Assembly: GCA_027365225.1 (NCBI GenBank)
Contig: DAHXNV010000014.1
Coordinates: 1-56,233 of the forward strand
Length of the DNA: 56,233 nt
Source of the DNA: Gammaproteobacteria bacterium
GTDB taxonomy: Bacteria; Pseudomonadota; Gammaproteobacteria; Steroidobacterales; Steroidobacteraceae
Direction of reading: 5' to 3'
Position 1 is the first letter of the stretch. The number at the start of each line of letters is the position of its first letter. Position numbers and translations under genes: made by a program. The notes under the pieces are model-generated. The model was not told the origin of the DNA, made no database searches, and saw only the letters and a list, made by a program, of their open reading frames with translations. Below are positions 16,525 to 26,123 of the stretch, in pieces.

Positions 16525-19500
16525 TCAGACCTCGGTGAAGATCCGCATCAGCGGAAAGTAGAGCCCGGCCCGCACCGGCTCGGGTCCGAGCTCACGGGCC
16601 AGTGCCGCGTACACGGTCAGCTGCGCGCGGTAACGCTGTACTTCCCGATCGATGAAATCCTCGAGCCGGCCTCCCTCGTGCTCACCGGTCTTGAAGTCGA
16701 TGACCCATCGCACGCCGTGCTCATCGACGAACGAGCGATCGATGACAACGCTGCGCAGGCGCCCATCGGCAAGACCCGTCAACGCCAGCTCGCTGCGCGC
16801 CTCGCGGTGGCCGTGGGCCAGGATCCAGCGGCCGCGCGGATCCTCCAGCGTGCCGGCAAGCGCCGCCACGACCCGCCGGGTCGCCCCTTCGAGCTCGCGC
16901 TGCGGCACACCGAGGCGGCGCAGCCGGGCGGCATAGTCGGCCGCATGGTCCGTGACCGCCGCGCGCGGCGGCAGGGCCTCGGCCTCGGCCCAGCGCTGCA
17001 GCTGCCCGTGCACGACCGTGCCGACATGCCGGGCGGTCTGCTGCACCCAGCTGAACTGCGGCGGCTCGAGCGACTCGCCCCCGAGCGGCAGATGCTCGAG
17101 CGCCGGCACCGCGGACAGCGACGGCGGCCGCCAGGGCTCGCGCAGGCGCATCCCGCCCTCGAGCGGCGGGCCCGGCGGGGCCGCCTGCGCCGGCGCTGCG
17201 GTGGGCGGCTCGAGCGTGGCCAGGAAATCCGGGCCCAGGGCCGACCACAGACGCGCCAGCGGGGTACCGCGCCGCGGACGCGCGGCACCATCGTCCTCAG
17301 AGGGATTCAGCGTCGCATACAGATGCAGCGAACGCCTGGCGCGCGTGGCCGCCACGTACAGCAGGCGCAACTGCTCATGCGCGGCGCGCTGCTCGCGCAG
17401 GCGCTTGATCAGCGCGCCGACCCCGCGCGGATCCTCCGCGCCGACCGGCGGTGCCGGCGCGAGCAACAGGTCGCTCGAGCCGGGCGCGACGCGCGGCAGA
17501 TCGAGCCAGCGCAGCAGCGGCTCGCGATCGTGATTGCCGCGCCGGCCGAGCCCGGGAATCAGCACGTGGTCGAACTCGAGCCCCTTGGCATGATGGATGG
17601 TCAGGATCTGCACCGCCCGATCGCTGCGTGCCCTCGGCTCGGCATACAGTGCCCCGAGCAGCTCATCGAGCGCACCGGCACCCTCCCGCTCGATCGCCCC
17701 GGCGCGCTCGCTCACCGCCGTGAAATAGGCGCGCGCGTGCCGCAGCTGCTGGCGCGGGTAGGCATCCGCGCCGCCCAGGCGCAGCCAAGTCTGCTCGAGC
17801 CAATCGGCCAGCGGCAACCGACCGCGCGCCGCCAGGGACTCGGCCAGCACCGCGCGCACGCGCTGCACGCGCGCGCGCTCGGCGCTCTCGAGCCGCTCCA
17901 AGCGCTCGGGGTCGTGCAGCGCTTCCCACGGCAACTTGCAGTCCCGGCGGACCGACAGGTGGGTCAGGGTCGCAAGCGAGGCGCCGCACCAGGGCGCGCG
18001 CAGCACGGCAAGCCACGCGGTGCGATCGCCCAGATGGCACAGCGCGCGCGTCAGCGCGACGAGGTCGCGCACCACCGCCAGCGCCTGCAGCGGCACCAAC
18101 TGCACGCCGATCGCCTCCACGCCCCGCGCCTGCAGCGCGGTGATGAGGTGCTCGGCATGACGGCGCGCGGTGACCAGGACCGCGATCGAGGCTTCCGGAT
18201 CGGCACCCCTCAGAACAGCGATCCGCTCGACCACCGCGGCGATCTCGGCCCGGTGGTCCTGTGAGCTGAACAGACGCACCTCGACCGCAGCGCCGCTCGG
18301 CCCGTCCTGCAGCGCCGGGCTGCTCGGGCTGAAGGACACCGCGCTTTCGCGCAAATCATCCGTCGCCGGGAACAGCCGTCCGAACGTCCCGTTGCACCAT
18401 TGCACCAATGCGGGCACCGAGCGGAAGTTGCACTGTAAATGCAACGGCGTCAGCCGCAGCGCGCCAATGCCCCGATCGCGCACGGCGAGAAAGCATCCCA
18501 CCTCCGCTTCGCGGAACATGTAGATCGACTGCATCGGGTCGCCCACCACGAACAGCGTTCGGCCGTCGCCCGGCTCCCAGCCCGCCGTCAGCTTGAGCAG
18601 CAGCCCGATCTGCGCCGAGGAGGTGTCCTGGAATTCATCGACCAGGATGTGACGCAACCGAACACCGAGACGCAGCGCCAGATCGCTCGGCTCGCCCTCC
18701 TCGCTGAGGGCGGCCTGGGCCGCCCCCGCGATGCGCGTGTAGTCCACCTCCCCGGCGGCGGCAAAGCCGATCTCGAGCTCGGCGGCGGCGATGCGCAGCA
18801 GCCGCGACAGTGCCGCGAGCGCCGCCTCATCGCCGGCGGGAAGCCGCGGCGGGGGCAGCGCCGCGACCTCGAGCAACCGGGCCTGTGCGCCGGGCAGCGC
18901 CGCGAGCTGCCCGATGCACTCGAGCAGGGCCGCCTTGGCGGTCCGATCGGCGAACTCCACACCCAGGCGGCGATCGACCGAGCGGCGCCACTGTCCCTGG
19001 CGCGTGCAGCACAGCGCCGCAAGGCGTTGCCAAGCCGGCAGTGACGCCGGATCCGACCCGAGCACCCCGACGGTGGGCAGGGCCTCGAGCGCGGCCCGCA
19101 GCCGCGCATCGAGCCCGGCGCACGCAGCCGCGAGCCGCTCCCCGACAATGCGGCCGAGGCTCGCCTCGACCCGCGCGCTCAACCCCTCCGGAGCGGACCC
19201 CAGCACATGCGGCAGCCAGTGGGCCCGTTCTCTGAGCATCTCGGCAAGCAGCCGCTCGACATTGCCCCAGCGGTTATCCAGACGCTCGAACCACAGTCCC
19301 ACGTCGGCCGCGAACTCAGGGTCCTGCTCGGCGCGCACCAGGGTCTCACGCGCCGCAAGGCGATAGAGCGCTTCGGGACGCTCCCCGAGCGTGAGCGGGC
19401 CGCCGCAGCGTGCGGCCAGCGGCAGCCGGTTCGCCAGACTGAGGTTGAACGCATCGATGGTCTGAATGCGCAAGCGCGCCGGATCCTCGCGCAGGCGCCA

Positions 19501-19824
19501 CCCGCGCGCCTCGGAGCGCGCCAGCACACGCGCGGCGAGTGCCCCGAGCCGCCGCCCGAGCGGCCCCTCGCCCCCCTCAGCGGCAAGGGCCTGCAGCACC
19601 CGCTCGCGCATCTCGGCTGCCGCGCGCCGCGTGAAGGTGATCGCCAGGATCTCCTCCGGCTCATCGACCTCGGCGAGCAGCCGCAGCATCCGCTCGGTCA
19701 GTACGGCGGTCTTACCGGAACCGGCCGGGGCCTGCAAGATGATCGATTCGCGCGGGTCGCTCGCGCGCTCACGCGCCGCCGCGTCCGGCGCGGGCTCCTG
19801 CGCGAGCGCGCGCACCCCGCTCAC
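16525..19824 (-). CDS. UvrD/RecB-family helicase-nuclease, AddA-like
   Basis: 1099 residues from a GTG at 19824 that overlaps the stop of the AddB-like gene (GTGA). It carries helicase motifs in order: Walker A QAPAGSGKTA at about 31-40, Ia ITFTRRAAAEMRERV, II LVDEFQDTSSAQ, III FVVGDPMQSIYMFREAEVG, V TIHHAKGLEFDHVLIPGLG and VI LLYVAATRARRSLHLY. A C-terminal RecB-type nuclease motif (GVRWVIDFKTGEHEGG...VQRYRAQLTVYA) follows. It should process double-strand DNA ends for recombination together with the upstream partner. It is shorter than E. coli RecB, and no recC or recD is nearby. Confidence 0.92.
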   Translation of the reverse strand: MSGVRALAQEPAPDAAARERASDPRESIILQAPAGSGKTAVLTERMLRLLAEVDEPEEILAITFTRRAAAEMRERVLQALAAEGGEGPLGRRLGALAARVLARSEARGWRLREDPARLRIQTIDAFNLSLANRLPLAARCGGPLTLGERPEALYRLAARETLVRAEQDPEFAADVGLWFERLDNRWGNVERLLAEMLRERAHWLPHVLGSAPEGLSARVEASLGRIVGERLAAACAGLDARLRAALEALPTVGVLGSDPASLPAWQRLAALCCTRQGQWRRSVDRRLGVEFADRTAKAALLECIGQLAALPGAQARLLEVAALPPPRLPAGDEAALAALSRLLRIAAAELEIGFAAAGEVDYTRIAGAAQAALSEEGEPSDLALRLGVRLRHILVDEFQDTSSAQIGLLLKLTAGWEPGDGRTLFVVGDPMQSIYMFREAEVGCFLAVRDRGIGALRLTPLHLQCNFRSVPALVQWCNGTFGRLFPATDDLRESAVSFSPSSPALQDGPSGAAVEVRLFSSQDHRAEIAAVVERIAVLRGADPEASIAVLVTARRHAEHLITALQARGVEAIGVQLVPLQALAVVRDLVALTRALCHLGDRTAWLAVLRAPWCGASLATLTHLSVRRDCKLPWEALHDPERLERLESAERARVQRVRAVLAESLAARGRLPLADWLEQTWLRLGGADAYPRQQLRHARAYFTAVSERAGAIEREGAGALDELLGALYAEPRARSDRAVQILTIHHAKGLEFDHVLIPGLGRRGNHDREPLLRWLDLPRVAPGSSDLLLAPAPPVGAEDPRGVGALIKRLREQRAAHEQLRLLYVAATRARRSLHLYATLNPSEDDGAARPRRGTPLARLWSALGPDFLATLEPPTAAPAQAAPPGPPLEGGMRLREPWRPPSLSAVPALEHLPLGGESLEPPQFSWVQQTARHVGTVVHGQLQRWAEAEALPPRAAVTDHAADYAARLRRLGVPQRELEGATRRVVAALAGTLEDPRGRWILAHGHREARSELALTGLADGRLRSVVIDRSFVDEHGVRWVIDFKTGEHEGGRLEDFIDREVQRYRAQLTVYAALARELGPEPVRAGLYFPLMRIFTEV

Positions 19825-22466
19825 ATGCCCTCCGACGCCTCGGGCGCCTGGGATTGAAACTCGTCCTCGATGCGGCACAGCGCGCGCAGATGACAGTAGT
19901 CACAGGCGCCGGGCTTGGGGTCCACCGGCGCCTCACCGCGCGCGAAGGCCCCCGCCAGACGCTCGAGCACGGCCCCCCAGGCCGCGACCCGCTCGCCCCA
20001 GGGATCCCCCCCGCCGGCCGCGCCGCGCACCGTCTGCACCTGGAGAAGCAATCCCTCGCGCGCGGCAATGCCGTGGAAACCCACTTCGCGCGCCGTCAGG
20101 TTGACGGTTGCAAGGGCACGCACCGGCTCACCGAGAGCCGCAAGATACGCCAGCAGTTGGGGATGGGACGGACGCTCGCCGTACCAGTCGGGGCGCACCG
20201 CTCGTCCACTCTTGTAGTCGAGCACCGCGAGGCTCCCATCCCCGAGCGCATCGACCCGATCGATACGCACGCGCACCCTGGCCTCGCTCAGCGCGAGCTC
20301 GCAGGCATGCTCGGTGTAGCGCACCGTGAACGGTGCGCGCTGCCGCTCCGCCACGCACAGCACCGCGATCAACCGGACCGCGCGCCGGCACTCACGCTGC
20401 ACCGCCGGCACCGTAGGGGGCGCGCGCTCCACCCCGATCAGCTCGGCCGCGGCGCGCTCGACGCACGTGCCGATGAGCGCCTCGAGCGCCGCCGGCGCAA
20501 GCGCGCACAACGCCCCCGAATCCCCGAGCGCTTCCCACAGATGCTGCAGCGCGGCATGCAGCAGCCGGCCCCGCAGGTCCGCGGCGATGCCGGGCTCGGC
20601 CACCGAGGATCGCTCACAGCCGAGGCGCAGCTCCGCATAGGCGCGGAACGGACAGTCATTCTGCAGCTCGAGACTGCGTGTTCCCGAGGGCAGCGGCGCC
20701 CCGAGCGCCCAGGCCACCCCCGCATCCCGCCATGACTCGAGCCGATCCTCCCGGTGCACGCGCTCGGGCAGCCACGGCGGCACCGTCGCTTGCGCCGCGT
20801 CGGCGCCGAGCCACGGGGCGAGCAGCGGACTCGGCAGCAATCGCACGTCCTCGGCGCGCAGCGGCATCGAGAGCACCAGGTGATCGGTCGCCGCCCGCCA
20901 GGCCGCCAGCAACCCTTGCGCTTCGCGCAAGCGTGCCGCGCTCGAGGCAGCGCCATGGCCCGCGGCGAGCTGCGCCGCAAGCGGTAGGAACGGATCGGGC
21001 GTGGGGGGTTTCGGGAGCGTCTCGGCATGCAGCCCCGCCACCCAGATGCCCTCGTACCGAGCCACCGGATCGGCGAGCTGCCCCGTGAGGGTGACTGCCG
21101 GATCCTCATCCGCCGGGCGATACGCGGTTCGGGCCGCCAGCTCACGCAGCCGCTCCAGCGCCGCCGTGCCGCTCAGCGCGCCCGCGGCGGCGGATAATTG
21201 GCCGAACTCATCGAGCAGCTCGCGCAGCCGCACCGCCGTCTGCTGGCTCGGACTGTCCAGCCCCGGCGGGCCCGGCCAGCCGAGCCCCTCGAGCGCGGCA
21301 TGGAAACGCTCGGACCACTGGCGCGCCGAGCCGTCCGGCTCGAGCAACGGCTCGCCGGAGCGCTCGAGCCGCGCTCGCAGCGCCGCGGCGGCCGGCCCCG
21401 GCGCGGCCGCGAGTGCTCGAGCAAGCTCGCCGCACTCGAGCTGCGGTGCAGCGCGCTCGCGCAGCCACAGATCGAGGCGGGCTCGATCGGCCGCAGACTC
21501 CCGCAAAATGGTGCCGCGCAACCACTCGAGCAGGCTCTCGAGCGGCACGCCGGCCCCCGTCAACAGCCGCAACCCGAACAGCGCCTGGCTCACGGCCGGA
21601 TGATCGGCGAGCGATGCGCCGCCTTCGATGCCGACGGCCGCCCCCGACGCGGCCGCATATGCGCCCCCGGGATCGAGCGACTGGCGGATCAGGGCGGCCA
21701 GGCGCTCGCGCCGGCCCATCGAGCCCGGCACCACCACCAGCAGCCGGCTCGCCGGCGCGCGCTCGAGCCGCTCGCGGCACCACTGCGCGATGCGATCCAG
21801 CTCTTCCGTCTCGTCCGCCGCGCGCACCACCGCCGCCGGGGGCGGCGCGGCCGGCGGCGCCATGATTTCCGTCGGCCAGCCGAGGGCGCGCCGCTCGTCG
21901 ATCAGGGTGCGCAAGCGCGGCGTCGACTGCAACATGCCGCAAAATGCCACCGGCCGTTGCTCGCCGAGCGCTCCGCCCCGGCCGAGCAGCGCATCCCGCG
22001 AGGCGGCACCGATCGCACCGCAGCGTACGCCCACCCCCCGATGCACCGCTTGCAATAGCGCCGTCTCGGTGTGCGGCGCGGCGCGCAGTCGCGCCACATC
22101 GATCCCCAGCTCGGCGGCAAGCTGGCTCGCCCCGAGCAACCCGTCAGCGAGCCCGCCTGGATTGGCGAGTTCGAGTCCAGCGTGCTCCTGCGCGGCGCAT
22201 TCACGCCACAGCAGCCACTCTTCGGCGTCCGTCAGCAGACGCGGAAGGTCCGCAGCCGGACGCTCCCGCTGCGCGCGCCGCTCGATGCCGCGTGTCAGCC
22301 AGCCCGCCAGCGGCAGGACATCCGGGCTCAACCACACTCGCCGCCCGCGACCGAGCTCGCGCGCGGCATACGCCAGGCGCAGCGCGTGCGCGCGCTGGCG
22401 GGTCGGTGTGACGATCGTGCCGCCCGCCTCGATGATCGCATCGATATAGGCAGGAATTCTAATCAA
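19821..22466 (-). CDS. PD-(D/E)XK nuclease family DNA repair protein, AddB-like
   Basis: 881 residues. It matches the layout of proteobacterial probable DNA-repair proteins that sit beside a RecB-like helicase. The N-terminus (GGTIVTPTRQRAHALRLAYA) is a helicase-like remnant without a Walker A. The C-terminal nuclease has RVRIDRVDALGDGSLAVLDYKSG, and cysteines in NDCPFRAYAELR and CDYCHLRALC could hold a 4Fe-4S cluster as in AddB. The start is a TTG: an in-frame TAA lies 12 bp before it and no ATG or GTG follows soon. It has no clear ribosome binding site and an unusually AT-rich upstream gap. Confidence 0.88.
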   Translation of the reverse strand: MIRIPAYIDAIIEAGGTIVTPTRQRAHALRLAYAARELGRGRRVWLSPDVLPLAGWLTRGIERRAQRERPAADLPRLLTDAEEWLLWRECAAQEHAGLELANPGGLADGLLGASQLAAELGIDVARLRAAPHTETALLQAVHRGVGVRCGAIGAASRDALLGRGGALGEQRPVAFCGMLQSTPRLRTLIDERRALGWPTEIMAPPAAPPPAAVVRAADETEELDRIAQWCRERLERAPASRLLVVVPGSMGRRERLAALIRQSLDPGGAYAAASGAAVGIEGGASLADHPAVSQALFGLRLLTGAGVPLESLLEWLRGTILRESAADRARLDLWLRERAAPQLECGELARALAAAPGPAAAALRARLERSGEPLLEPDGSARQWSERFHAALEGLGWPGPPGLDSPSQQTAVRLRELLDEFGQLSAAAGALSGTAALERLRELAARTAYRPADEDPAVTLTGQLADPVARYEGIWVAGLHAETLPKPPTPDPFLPLAAQLAAGHGAASSAARLREAQGLLAAWRAATDHLVLSMPLRAEDVRLLPSPLLAPWLGADAAQATVPPWLPERVHREDRLESWRDAGVAWALGAPLPSGTRSLELQNDCPFRAYAELRLGCERSSVAEPGIAADLRGRLLHAALQHLWEALGDSGALCALAPAALEALIGTCVERAAAELIGVERAPPTVPAVQRECRRAVRLIAVLCVAERQRAPFTVRYTEHACELALSEARVRVRIDRVDALGDGSLAVLDYKSGRAVRPDWYGERPSHPQLLAYLAALGEPVRALATVNLTAREVGFHGIAAREGLLLQVQTVRGAAGGGDPWGERVAAWGAVLERLAGAFARGEAPVDPKPGACDYCHLRALCRIEDEFQSQAPEASEGM

Positions 22467-22486
22467 AACAATTTGTTATCAGGCTT

Positions 22487-22504
22487 TTAGAGAATTCACT
22501 CTAA
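22487..22504. repeat. AT-rich inverted repeat before the addB-like gene
   Basis: TTAGAG-AATTCA-CTCTAA, 6-bp arms, in the 55-bp gap between the aminotransferase stop and the addB-like start. A second small palindrome (AACAAATTGTT on minus, about 22467-22477) lies against the TTG start. The gap is far more AT-rich than its surroundings and may hold a promoter with operator sites (inference). Confidence 0.35.
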
Positions 22505-22521
22505 CTCATCTCCCCCACGCG

Positions 22522-23793
22522 TCATGCCAGCCGTTTCGGGACGGACACGACGTTGTCCGCCGCGGGCGGCGCGCCGGCGTAGGCACTGAGCAAATCATCG
22601 ATCCGCGCAAAGACCTCCTGCAGCGTCGCGCTGTCCGGCAAGCTCGTGATCCGAAAATGATTACGGTACGGCACGTTGAAGCTGACGCCCGGAGCCACAA
22701 GGACATGCTTCTGCTCGAGCAGATCGAACGCGAAGCGCTGATCATCGAATGCCGGCAGCTCGGCGGTATCGACGCCGATGAACGCGTACATCGCGCCTCG
22801 CGGCGCCTCCTTGAGGCGCAGGAAGCGGCTGTGACTCACCGCGCCGTGAATGGTCCGGCGCGATTCGTACAGGCGCCCGCCGGGGCTGACCAGATCCCGG
22901 ATGCTCTGATAGCCGCCGAGCGCGGTCTGCACGGCCCACTGGGCCAGCACGTTGCTGCACAGGCGCAGCGAACTCAGCAAATCGACCGCCGCCAGATACT
23001 CCGCCGCCGCGCGGGTCTGTCCCGAGAACACCGCCCAGCCCACGCGGTAGCCACAGGCGCGATAGACCTTGGACAATCCTGACAGCGTCGCGCACAGCGT
23101 CTCGTGCACCAGCGTCGCCATGGGGATGAATTCCGCCCCGTCGTAGACCATCTGGTCGTAGATCTCGTCGCTGAAGACCACCAGACCGGCTCGCTCCGCG
23201 AGGCGCGCGAGCGCCTCGAGCACCGCGCGCGGGTACACCGCGCCGGTCGGATTGTTGGGATTGATGATCACCAGCGCGCGGGTCCGAGGCGTGATCAGCC
23301 GTGCGATCTGCTCCGGATCGGGCACGAAGCCGCTCTCCGGGCGACAGGAATAGTGCACGGCGCGCCCGCCGTTGAGCGTCACCGCGGCGCTCCACAGCGG
23401 ATAATCGGGGCTCGGCACCAGGACTTCGTCACCGTCGTCGAGCAGCGCGCGCAGCACCAGATTGATCAACTCGCTCACGCCGTTGCCGATGAACACCTCC
23501 TCGGCCGTGACACCCGTCACCCCGCGCGCCTGCTGCTGCATCACCACCGCTTCGCGGGCCGGGAAGATGCCCTTCTGGTGGCAATACCCGTCCGCCTCCG
23601 CGAGGTTTTCGATCATCGCCAGGCGCATCGTCTCGGGCGTGCGCAGGCCGAAAGCCCCGGGGTTGCCGATGTTGAGTGAGATGATCTCGTAGCCCTGGCG
23701 CTCGAGCTCGTGGGCGCGGTGCGCGAGCCGCCCGCGGATCTCATAGCGGACGTGGCGCAGACTCTCGCTCGGTCGAATGGGAGACTCGCTCAT
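22522..23793 (-). CDS. alaA: Class I/II PLP aminotransferase, AlaA/YfbQ-like (alanine transaminase)
   Basis: 423 residues from the ATG at 23793; the open frame reaches 23919 but the upstream part is shadow. The PLP lysine is in SGLSKVYRACGYRVGW; other markers are SLNIGNPGAFGL, NPNNPTGAVYPR, and DEIYDQMVYDG, close to the AlaA/YfbQ group that makes alanine from pyruvate and glutamate. It is divergent from etfB and upstream of the addB-like gene. An extended -10 box (TGCTATGCT) lies only 6 bp before the ATG, so its mRNA may be leaderless (inference). Confidence 0.88.
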   Translation of the reverse strand: MSESPIRPSESLRHVRYEIRGRLAHRAHELERQGYEIISLNIGNPGAFGLRTPETMRLAMIENLAEADGYCHQKGIFPAREAVVMQQQARGVTGVTAEEVFIGNGVSELINLVLRALLDDGDEVLVPSPDYPLWSAAVTLNGGRAVHYSCRPESGFVPDPEQIARLITPRTRALVIINPNNPTGAVYPRAVLEALARLAERAGLVVFSDEIYDQMVYDGAEFIPMATLVHETLCATLSGLSKVYRACGYRVGWAVFSGQTRAAAEYLAAVDLLSSLRLCSNVLAQWAVQTALGGYQSIRDLVSPGGRLYESRRTIHGAVSHSRFLRLKEAPRGAMYAFIGVDTAELPAFDDQRFAFDLLEQKHVLVAPGVSFNVPYRNHFRITSLPDSATLQEVFARIDDLLSAYAGAPPAADNVVSVPKRLA

Positions 23794-23799
23794 CGCGCA

Positions 23800-23808
23800 A
23801 GCATAGCA
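23800..23808 (-). promoter_or_regulatory. Candidate extended -10 for alaA, placed for a leaderless transcript
   Basis: TGCTATGCT on minus is followed by six bases and then the ATG, so transcription starting 7 nt after the -10 would begin at the start codon itself. No Shine-Dalgarno is visible before the ATG, which agrees. Motif reading only. Confidence 0.35.
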
Positions 23809-23853
23809 TCGATGATTGCCCGCATGCCGCGCCGCCGGCCCGGCGCGAACCTC

Positions 23854-23862
23854 TGCTATATT
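23854..23862 (+). promoter_or_regulatory. Candidate extended -10 promoter for etfBA
   Basis: TGCTATATT (extended TGn plus TATATT, 5 of 6) lies 28 bp before the etfB start in the divergent alaA-etfB gap. No -35 match is present. Confidence 0.45.
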
Positions 23863-23890
23863 GACCGCAGTCTGTGCAGGATGTGGCTGG

Positions 23891-24649
23891 ATGATGAAAC
23901 GCATCGTAGTGGGTATCAAGCGCGTTGTGGACTACAACGTGCGCATTCGCGTCAAGCCCGACGGTTCCGGTGTGGCGCTCGATGGGGTCAAAATGAGCGT
24001 CAACCCCTTCGACGAGATCGCGCTCGAGGAAGCGATCAGGATCAAGGAGCGTGGACTCGCCGAGGAGGTCGTGGTCGCGAGCGTCGGGCCGGCCGACTGC
24101 CAGGCCCAGTTGCGGACCTGCCTCGCCATGGGCGCCGACCGGGCGCTGCACGTGCACAGCGACACCCCCACCGAGCCGCTCACCACCGCGCGCATCCTGC
24201 TGAAGCTCATCGAGCGCGAGCAACCCTTTCTGGTGCTGCTCGGCAAGCAGGCGATCGACGACGACAACGGACAGACGGGTCAGATGCTCGCGGCGCTGTG
24301 GCAGCGGCCGCAGGCGACGTTCGCCTCCAAGATCGCCCTCGCCGAGGGCAAAGCGCAGGTGACGCGCGAGGTCGACGCCGGCCTCGAGACGCTCGAGGTG
24401 GACCTGCCGGCCGTGGTCACCGCCGATCTGCGCCTGAACGAGCCACGCTACGTGAAGCTACCGGAGATCATGAAGGCGAAGAAAAAGCCCCTCGAGACAC
24501 TGTCGGTCGAATCCCTCGGCATCGCGCCGCGGGTGCACCTGCGGACCGTGCGCGTCGACCCGCCACCGCAGCGCCAAAAAGGCATGTGCGTCGAAAACGC
24601 CGCCGAGCTGGTCGCGGCATTGAAGGCAAAAGGACTGTTGGCATCATGA
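23891..24649 (+). CDS. etfB: Electron transfer flavoprotein subunit beta
   Basis: 252 residues (ATG at 23891, or the next ATG at 23894). The ETF-beta signature VDLPAVVTADLRLNEPRYVKLPEIMKAKKKP is present in two conserved blocks, plus VKMSVNPFDEIALEEA near residue 40. It binds AMP and, with EtfA, passes electrons from acyl-CoA and other dehydrogenases to the ubiquinone pool. Its stop overlaps the etfA start. Confidence 0.96.
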   Translation: MMKRIVVGIKRVVDYNVRIRVKPDGSGVALDGVKMSVNPFDEIALEEAIRIKERGLAEEVVVASVGPADCQAQLRTCLAMGADRALHVHSDTPTEPLTTARILLKLIEREQPFLVLLGKQAIDDDNGQTGQMLAALWQRPQATFASKIALAEGKAQVTREVDAGLETLEVDLPAVVTADLRLNEPRYVKLPEIMKAKKKPLETLSVESLGIAPRVHLRTVRVDPPPQRQKGMCVENAAELVAALKAKGLLAS

Positions 24650-25587
24650 GCGCAGCCATCCTGATCGTCGCCGAGCATGACGGGTCAACCCTCGCGACCG
24701 GCACCGCCAAGTGTGTCGCTTGCGCCGCCACCGTGGCACAGGCGCAAATCACCGTCGTGGTGTGCGCCTCGGACGCCGCGGCAGTGGCCCGCCAGGCCGC
24801 GGACCTGCAGGGAGTCCACCGTGTGCTCACCGTGGAACATCCCGTCCACGCCCACCCGCTCGCGGCCGCCATCGCCCCGCAAATCGCGGCCCTCGCCGCC
24901 CCCTACACCCATGTGTTCGGTCCCTCGAGCACTTTTGGAAAGGATCTGATGCCGCGCATCGCGGCCCTGCTCGAGACGGCGCAGGTGAGCGACATCATGG
25001 CCGTAGAAAGCCCTCGGCGCTTCCGCCGCCCGATCTACGCCGGTAACGCGATCGTGACGGTCGAGATCCCCGAGGATGCGAAAGTGGTCGGCACCGTGCG
25101 TACCGCCTCGTTCCCCGCCGCCGGCACGGGCGGCACGGCGCGGATCGAGAAAGTCGCTGCACCGGCCGAGCCACCGCCCCACACCCGGTTCGTATCGAGT
25201 ACGGCCGCCAAGAGCGACCGGCCGGATCTGCAGACCGCCGCGCGGGTGATCTCCGGGGGGCGCGCGCTCGGCAGTGCCGAGGCCTTCCAGATGCTGTATC
25301 GATTGGCCGACAAGCTCGGGGCGGCGGTGGGCGCTTCGCGCGCCGCCGTCGACGCCGGCTATGCTCCGAACGAGCTGCAAGTGGGTCAGACGGGCAAGAT
25401 CATCGCCCCGGAACTGTACGTCGCCATCGGAATCTCAGGAGCCATCCAGCACCTGACGGGCATCAAGGATGCCCGCACCATCGTGGCGATCAACAAGGAT
25501 CCGCAAGCCCCGATCTTCGAGGTCGCCGACCTCGGCCTGGTCGGCGACCTTTTCGAGATCGTGCCGCAGATCGAGAAACTGCTCTAG
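24646..25587 (+). CDS. etfA: Electron transfer flavoprotein subunit alpha
   Basis: 313 residues; the ATG overlaps the etfB stop (ATGA). The FAD-binding C-terminal domain is clear: [50 protein letters not shown], and [28 protein letters not shown]. The N-terminal domain (1-185) is more variable, as usual. It forms the EtfAB heterodimer. It ends 15 bp from the convergent peroxiredoxin gene. Confidence 0.97.
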   Translation: MSAAILIVAEHDGSTLATGTAKCVACAATVAQAQITVVVCASDAAAVARQAADLQGVHRVLTVEHPVHAHPLAAAIAPQIAALAAPYTHVFGPSSTFGKDLMPRIAALLETAQVSDIMAVESPRRFRRPIYAGNAIVTVEIPEDAKVVGTVRTASFPAAGTGGTARIEKVAAPAEPPPHTRFVSSTAAKSDRPDLQTAARVISGGRALGSAEAFQMLYRLADKLGAAVGASRAAVDAGYAPNELQVGQTGKIIAPELYVAIGISGAIQHLTGIKDARTIVAINKDPQAPIFEVADLGLVGDLFEIVPQIEKLL

Positions 25588-25602
25588 CGGCCCCCGAGAC
25601 CC

Positions 25603-26085
25603 CTAGAGCTGGCCGAGGACGTGCTCGGCGGCGGACACCTTGAACTGGCCCGGCGCCTCGACGTTGAGCTGCCGCACGACGCCGTCCTCGATCACGAGCG
25701 CGAAGCGCTGGCTGCGCTGGCCCATGCCGAACCCGCTGGCATCCAGCGACAGTCCAAGGGCCTTGGTGTACTCCCCATTGCCATCGGCCAGCATCATCAC
25801 TTTGTCGGCGACTCCCGAGGCCTTGCCCCAGGCATTCATGACGAACACGTCGTTCACGGCCATGCACGCGATCAGATCCACCCCCTTGGCACGGAGCTGA
25901 TCGGCCAGCTGCACGAAACCCGGCAGATGCTTGGCATCGCAGGTCGGCGTGAAAGCCCCGGGCACCGAGAAGAGCACCACCTTCTTGCCTTTGAAGAGTT
26001 CCTCGGTCCGAACGTCCTTGGGTCCCTCCGCGCCCATTGTCTTCAGCACGCCCGAGGGCATGCGCTCACCGGCTTTGATCGCCAT
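25603..26085 (-). CDS. Peroxiredoxin, PRX5-like
   Basis: 160 residues. The peroxidatic Cys49 lies in VPGAFTPTCDAKHLPGF. Cys74 (LIACMAVND) is also conserved in PRX5 enzymes. The C-terminal resolving cysteine of human PRDX5 is missing, so it should act as a 1-Cys enzyme using glutathione/glutaredoxin or another thiol (inference). It has a strong AGGAGG ribosome binding site and follows the TPR gene by 38 bp on the same strand, so it may be read from the tonB operon. Confidence 0.93.
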   Translation of the reverse strand: MAIKAGERMPSGVLKTMGAEGPKDVRTEELFKGKKVVLFSVPGAFTPTCDAKHLPGFVQLADQLRAKGVDLIACMAVNDVFVMNAWGKASGVADKVMMLADGNGEYTKALGLSLDASGFGMGQRSQRFALVIEDGVVRQLNVEAPGQFKVSAAEHVLGQL

Positions 26086-26123
26086 GGCTGTATCCTCCTA
26101 TTGAATGAATGGTCCGTAACCGC

